From: Nitrospinota bacterium | Lineage (GTDB): Bacteria; Nitrospinota_A; UBA7883; JADGGD01 | DNA length: 7,964 nucleotides | Reading direction: 5' to 3' | Assembly (NCBI GenBank): GCA_015229165.1 | Contig: JADGCD010000091.1 | Coordinates: forward strand, 1 to 7,964 | Shown: one piece after another, positions 4,970 to 7,964 of the stretch | How positions within the stretch are numbered: the first letter of the stretch is position 1 | Layout of the letters: the number at the start of each line of letters is the position of its first letter | Notes under the pieces: model-generated | Told to the model about the DNA's origin: nothing | Database searches by the model: none | The model's input: the letters and a program-made list of their open reading frames with translations, nothing else | Made by a program: the position numbers and the translations under genes

Positions 4970-7964
4970 CAGTTGAGGCGGAGGTTTTTGGCGATCCGGT
5001 TGATCTCTTCCTCGAACCGGTCCCGGTTCAGGTCGGCGTGGCGCAGGATCTCCTCCCGCAGGCTCTCGAAGAAGCGTCCCTTCTCCACGTTGATCGACTG
5101 GTCGAGATCGGCTTTTTTCTTCATGATGTCGGAGATCATCGCCTGCCGTCGGCGGTACTCCTCGGCCTTCAGCTCGACCTCCATAATCTCGTTGCGCTTG
5201 CGCCGCTCCACGATCAGCTCGTTCTCGATCATCTGGAGCCGCTGGCGACGCTGGCTGTCGAGACCTTCCTCGATGGCCGCCTCCCGGGCGAGACGATCCT
5301 GCTCCAGCTTGCGTTGCATCGCGTCGCGCAGGGCGTCCACCTCGGCCTGAGCCGCCTCCTGCAGCTTCTCGGCGATCCGGTTCCGCTTCAGGTCCAGCTC
5401 CGCCTGGATGCGCCGCTCGGCGCGGCTGCGCTCGATCTGCGCCTCTTCCGTGGCGCGGCGGCGTATCTTCTCGATCTCTTCGGCCATCTCCCGTTCGAGC
5501 TTGGCCCGCTTCTGCGCCCGCTCCGCGTCGATCTGGGCGCCCAATTCCTCGCGCATCTCGATTCGCAACCGGTCGGTTTCGTAGGAGACCCATTCCTCCT
5601 GCTTGGCCCAGAGCCGCTGGCGGCGCCGGTCGAGAGTCTCGGCGACGCTTTTCTCGGACGACTCCATCTCCCGGGAGAGGGCGTCCATCCGGGCGGTCTT
5701 CTCGTCGGCCAGGGTGATGGCCAGCTCCTTGCGGCGGGTCTCCCGCTCCCGGTTCAGCTCCTCCTCCATCTCGGCGAGGCGCCGCTCCCGCTCGGCGGCC
5801 ATGTCGGCCACCAACTGGCGGGCCGCCTCTTCCTTCCCGGCGGACAGCTCGCTGGCGAGCAGTTCCTTGAGGCGGCGCTGCTCGGCGGAGAGTTCCTTCT
5901 TGAGCCCTAAGACCAGTTCCTCCTTGCGGGCCGACAGGGCTGCGGAGAGGCGGTTCATCGAGTCCTGGTAGCGGCGGTTGCGCTCTTCCTCGATCCGCTC
6001 CAGCCCCAGCCGACGGGCGGTTTCGATCTTCTCGGCCAAGGCGTCCTTCTGGACGGCCAGCTCCTCCTCCAGCCGGGCCCGGATCAGGGCGACGCGCCGC
6101 TCCCGTTCCTCCTTCTCCCACCGTTTGATCTTCTCGATGTGGCGCTGGCGGATCGCTTCGATTTCGATTTTGAGGTCGTCGAAGGCGGCGGCGCGCCGGT
6201 CTTCGATGGTGTTGCGCAGCTCCATCTCCATCCGCAGCAGCCGGGGGCGCATCTGTGCCTTCAACTCCGCCTGGATCTCGCGCCGCTCCACGTCGAGCTG
6301 GGAGACCAGGCGACGGCGGGCCTCCAGCTCTTCGGCGGAGAGTTTTTCGGCCATTCGCTGGCGGCTCTTGAGGGCCTCGGCCCGGACCTCGCTCTCCATG
6401 ACCTTGAGGCGACGGCTCCGTTCGTCCCCGATCTCCGCATCGACGGCGGCCAGTCGTCCGGCCTTGACCTGGGCGATTTCCCGGTTGAGCAGTTCGACCC
6501 CCTCGCGCCGGGCGCCGGCCACCTCGTTGGTCATGGCGTCGATCAGGACGTGGCGGCGCCGTTCCATGTCGGCCGCCAGCTCCGAGAGACGCCGCTCCCG
6601 TTCGGCGTCCATGGCGGAGAGGAGCCCGCTCTCCCGCTCCCGCCGGAGGGCGGAGAGAGAATTGTCCAGCTCGTGGCGCCGTTGCCGCTCTTCGGCGGCC
6701 AGCCGGTCGTTCAGCTCCGCCCCGAGGCGCCGCTCGACCTCCTCGGCCTGACGGGTGATGATTTCGAGCCGCCGGTTCTTTTCGTCCAGCAGCTCCTTTT
6801 CGAGAGCGATGATCCGCTCTTCGCGGGTCATGTCGAGGCGGCGGCGTCCCCGTTCCTCGTGCCGGGCCAGCGCCTCGTTGATCTCGTCCCGCTTGCGGCG
6901 GATCTCCTCCACCAGCTCGGTCCGGATCTCCTGCCGCCGCCGTTCGCGCCACGCCTCCACCTGTTCGTCGACCACGCCGATCCGGCGCCGCCGCTCCTCC
7001 TCCATCCCGGCGACGATCTCGTCGGTCTTGCGCTGGCGGAAGGCGGTCAGCTCGTTGGTGAGGCGGTTGGCCATCCGCTGGTACTCGAGGTCGTACTTCG
7101 CCTTGAGCAGCGCTTCCCGCTCCCGGTCCTTGCGGGTGTACTCCTCGTCGAAGTAGGAGGAGGTGAGCATGATGTCCCGGAACGATTCGGCGATGAGGCC
7201 GTCCCGGATCATGAGGGCCTCCTCCTCCGCCTTGCGCCGGATTTCGTCGCGGCGCCGCTCCACCTCGGCCCCGGCCTGGGACATCTCCCGTTCCTGGTAC
7301 CGCTCCACCTCCTCGGCGATGGAGGCGATCTTTTTCTCGCGGTTCTCTTCCAGCTCCCGCCAGACCAGCTCCCGGATATGCTCCACGTCGCGGCCGTACT
7401 TGACCTTCAGCTCCGCGATCCGCTTGGACTCGAAGGCGGTGAGGGTCCGCTCCAGATCCTCCCGCCGCAGACGCTCGGCCTCGCCGATCTGGGCCAGGCT
7501 TTCTTCCTTGAGCTGGACCAGCTCCCGCTCGAACTCGGCCTGCCGCTCCTCGCGGTAGTGGTCGATCTCCCGTTCGATCTGCTCCAACCGACGGCGCCGG
7601 ATCGCCTCCTGTTCGGCGTCGATGCGGGCTTCGATCTCCCGGGCCCCCTCCACGCGCCGTCGCTCCAACTCTTCGGCGTGGCGGGCGCGGGTCTCTTCCA
7701 GTTCACGGTCCAGTTCCCGGCGGAAGTCGTCGCGGCGGTGATGGCCCTCCTCCACCAGCGTCACTTCGAGCAGGGCGCGCCGTTCGTCGGCGTGCGCCGC
7801 AAGCTCACGCTCCAGCCCTAGACGACGTTTTTCCATTTCGGCTTCGAGCCGCCGCCCCCGCTCTTCCCGTTCGCGGCGGGCTTCCTCTTCCATGCGCCGG
7901 TCGAAGAGGGAGCGGCGTTCGACGGTCAGGGCGGCGATCCGCTTCTCCTCCTGACGCAGCCGTT
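4969..7964 (-). CDS. Giant charged coiled-coil protein, 3' part only (N-terminus beyond the window)
   Basis: The frame ends at TGA 4971-4969 and is open to the right edge, giving at least 998 residues. The first in-frame ATG (7893) has no Shine-Dalgarno site and 23 more open codons of the same character lie upstream, so it is almost certainly internal. The visible protein is nearly all Glu, Arg, Leu, Ala, Lys and Ile. I find no cysteine and one proline (codon 6246-6244), as expected for an almost unbroken helix. Basic clusters followed by a hydrophobic residue, such as ERERRL, recur roughly every 13-18 residues. One stretch of lower charge (codons about 7209-7131, with IMLTSSYFDEEY) may be a hinge. 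The C-terminus is FEEEINRIAKNLRLN. No signal peptide, membrane helix or Walker motif is visible in this part. It resembles filament or scaffold proteins and trichohyalin-like sequences, but composition drives such matches. I do not recognise the family. Confidence 0.88.
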   Translation of the reverse strand, partial: RLRQEEKRIAALTVERRSLFDRRMEEEARREREERGRRLEAEMEKRRLGLERELAAHADERRALLEVTLVEEGHHRRDDFRRELDRELEETRARHAEELERRRVEGAREIEARIDAEQEAIRRRRLEQIEREIDHYREERQAEFERELVQLKEESLAQIGEAERLRREDLERTLTAFESKRIAELKVKYGRDVEHIRELVWRELEENREKKIASIAEEVERYQEREMSQAGAEVERRRDEIRRKAEEEALMIRDGLIAESFRDIMLTSSYFDEEYTRKDREREALLKAKYDLEYQRMANRLTNELTAFRQRKTDEIVAGMEEERRRRIGVVDEQVEAWRERRRQEIRTELVEEIRRKRDEINEALARHEERGRRRLDMTREERIIALEKELLDEKNRRLEIITRQAEEVERRLGAELNDRLAAEERQRRHELDNSLSALRRERESGLLSAMDAERERRLSELAADMERRRHVLIDAMTNEVAGARREGVELLNREIAQVKAGRLAAVDAEIGDERSRRLKVMESEVRAEALKSRQRMAEKLSAEELEARRRLVSQLDVERREIQAELKAQMRPRLLRMEMELRNTIEDRRAAAFDDLKIEIEAIRQRHIEKIKRWEKEERERRVALIRARLEEELAVQKDALAEKIETARRLGLERIEEERNRRYQDSMNRLSAALSARKEELVLGLKKELSAEQRRLKELLASELSAGKEEAARQLVADMAAERERRLAEMEEELNRERETRRKELAITLADEKTARMDALSREMESSEKSVAETLDRRRQRLWAKQEEWVSYETDRLRIEMREELGAQIDAERAQKRAKLEREMAEEIEKIRRRATEEAQIERSRAERRIQAELDLKRNRIAEKLQEAAQAEVDALRDAMQRKLEQDRLAREAAIEEGLDSQRRQRLQMIENELIVERRKRNEIMEVELKAEEYRRRQAMISDIMKKKADLDQSINVEKGRFFESLREEILRHADLNRDRFEEEINRIAKNLRLN

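Noticed and set aside
4721..6952. Minus-strand frame of 743 codons
   Set aside because: It is an out-of-frame shadow of the coiled-coil gene, made of Gly/Arg/Pro-rich low-complexity sequence, and it also runs across the convergent gap into kinase 2.
6139..7821. Plus-strand frame of 560 codons opposite the long coiled-coil gene
   Set aside because: It is the antisense of a Glu/Arg-rich gene with strong third-position GC, which keeps the opposite strand free of stops. The product is Leu/Pro/Gly/His-rich with no recognisable domain and there is no independent start signal. The same applies to the 4840-5910 frame.
4969..7893. SMC, Rad50 or myosin-like ATPase identity for the coiled-coil protein
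   Set aside because: No Walker A, Walker B or signature motif is visible in the 998 residues. Matches to such families would come from coiled-coil composition. The missing N-terminus could still hold a domain, so this is unproven rather than excluded.

Overview
The window is GC-rich and gene-dense, with clean Shine-Dalgarno sites, sigma70-like promoters, an HU-type histone-like protein and soluble hybrid histidine kinases. This fits a GC-rich Gram-negative bacterium, perhaps of proteobacterial or Desulfobacterota type. Nothing in it fixes the taxon. I see no mobile element, CRISPR array, tRNA or rRNA.

Layout. (1) Positions 1-559, minus strand: the 5' part of a gene for a cytoplasmic coiled-coil protein, running off the left edge. 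(2) 560-903: a divergent intergenic region. It has a TATAAT promoter with an inverted repeat for the coiled-coil gene, and a weaker promoter for the HU gene. (3) 904-1209, plus strand: an HU/IHF-family DNA-binding protein, ended by a textbook intrinsic terminator with a GCAA tetraloop. (4) 1281-4814, plus strand: two tandem paralogous soluble hybrid kinases (PAS-HisKA-HATPase_c-REC). Each has its own upstream region, and the two upstream regions are recognisably copies of one another, including a similar promoter and an operator-like dyad. (5) 4815-4968: a short convergent gap with two hairpins. (6) 4969-7964, minus strand: the 3' end of a very long, highly charged, cysteine-free coiled-coil gene that runs off the right edge (at least 998 residues visible).

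How the parts may work together. The kinases look like an expanded cytosolic sensor pair, each with an intact receiver but no DNA-binding or effector response regulator nearby, so their output lies elsewhere. The two coiled-coil genes flank the HU and kinase block and face the same way. They look like structural or scaffolding proteins, but a functional link to the kinases is only positional. The points most worth following up are the duplicated promoter-plus-gene unit with its conserved dyad, and the giant coiled-coil protein.
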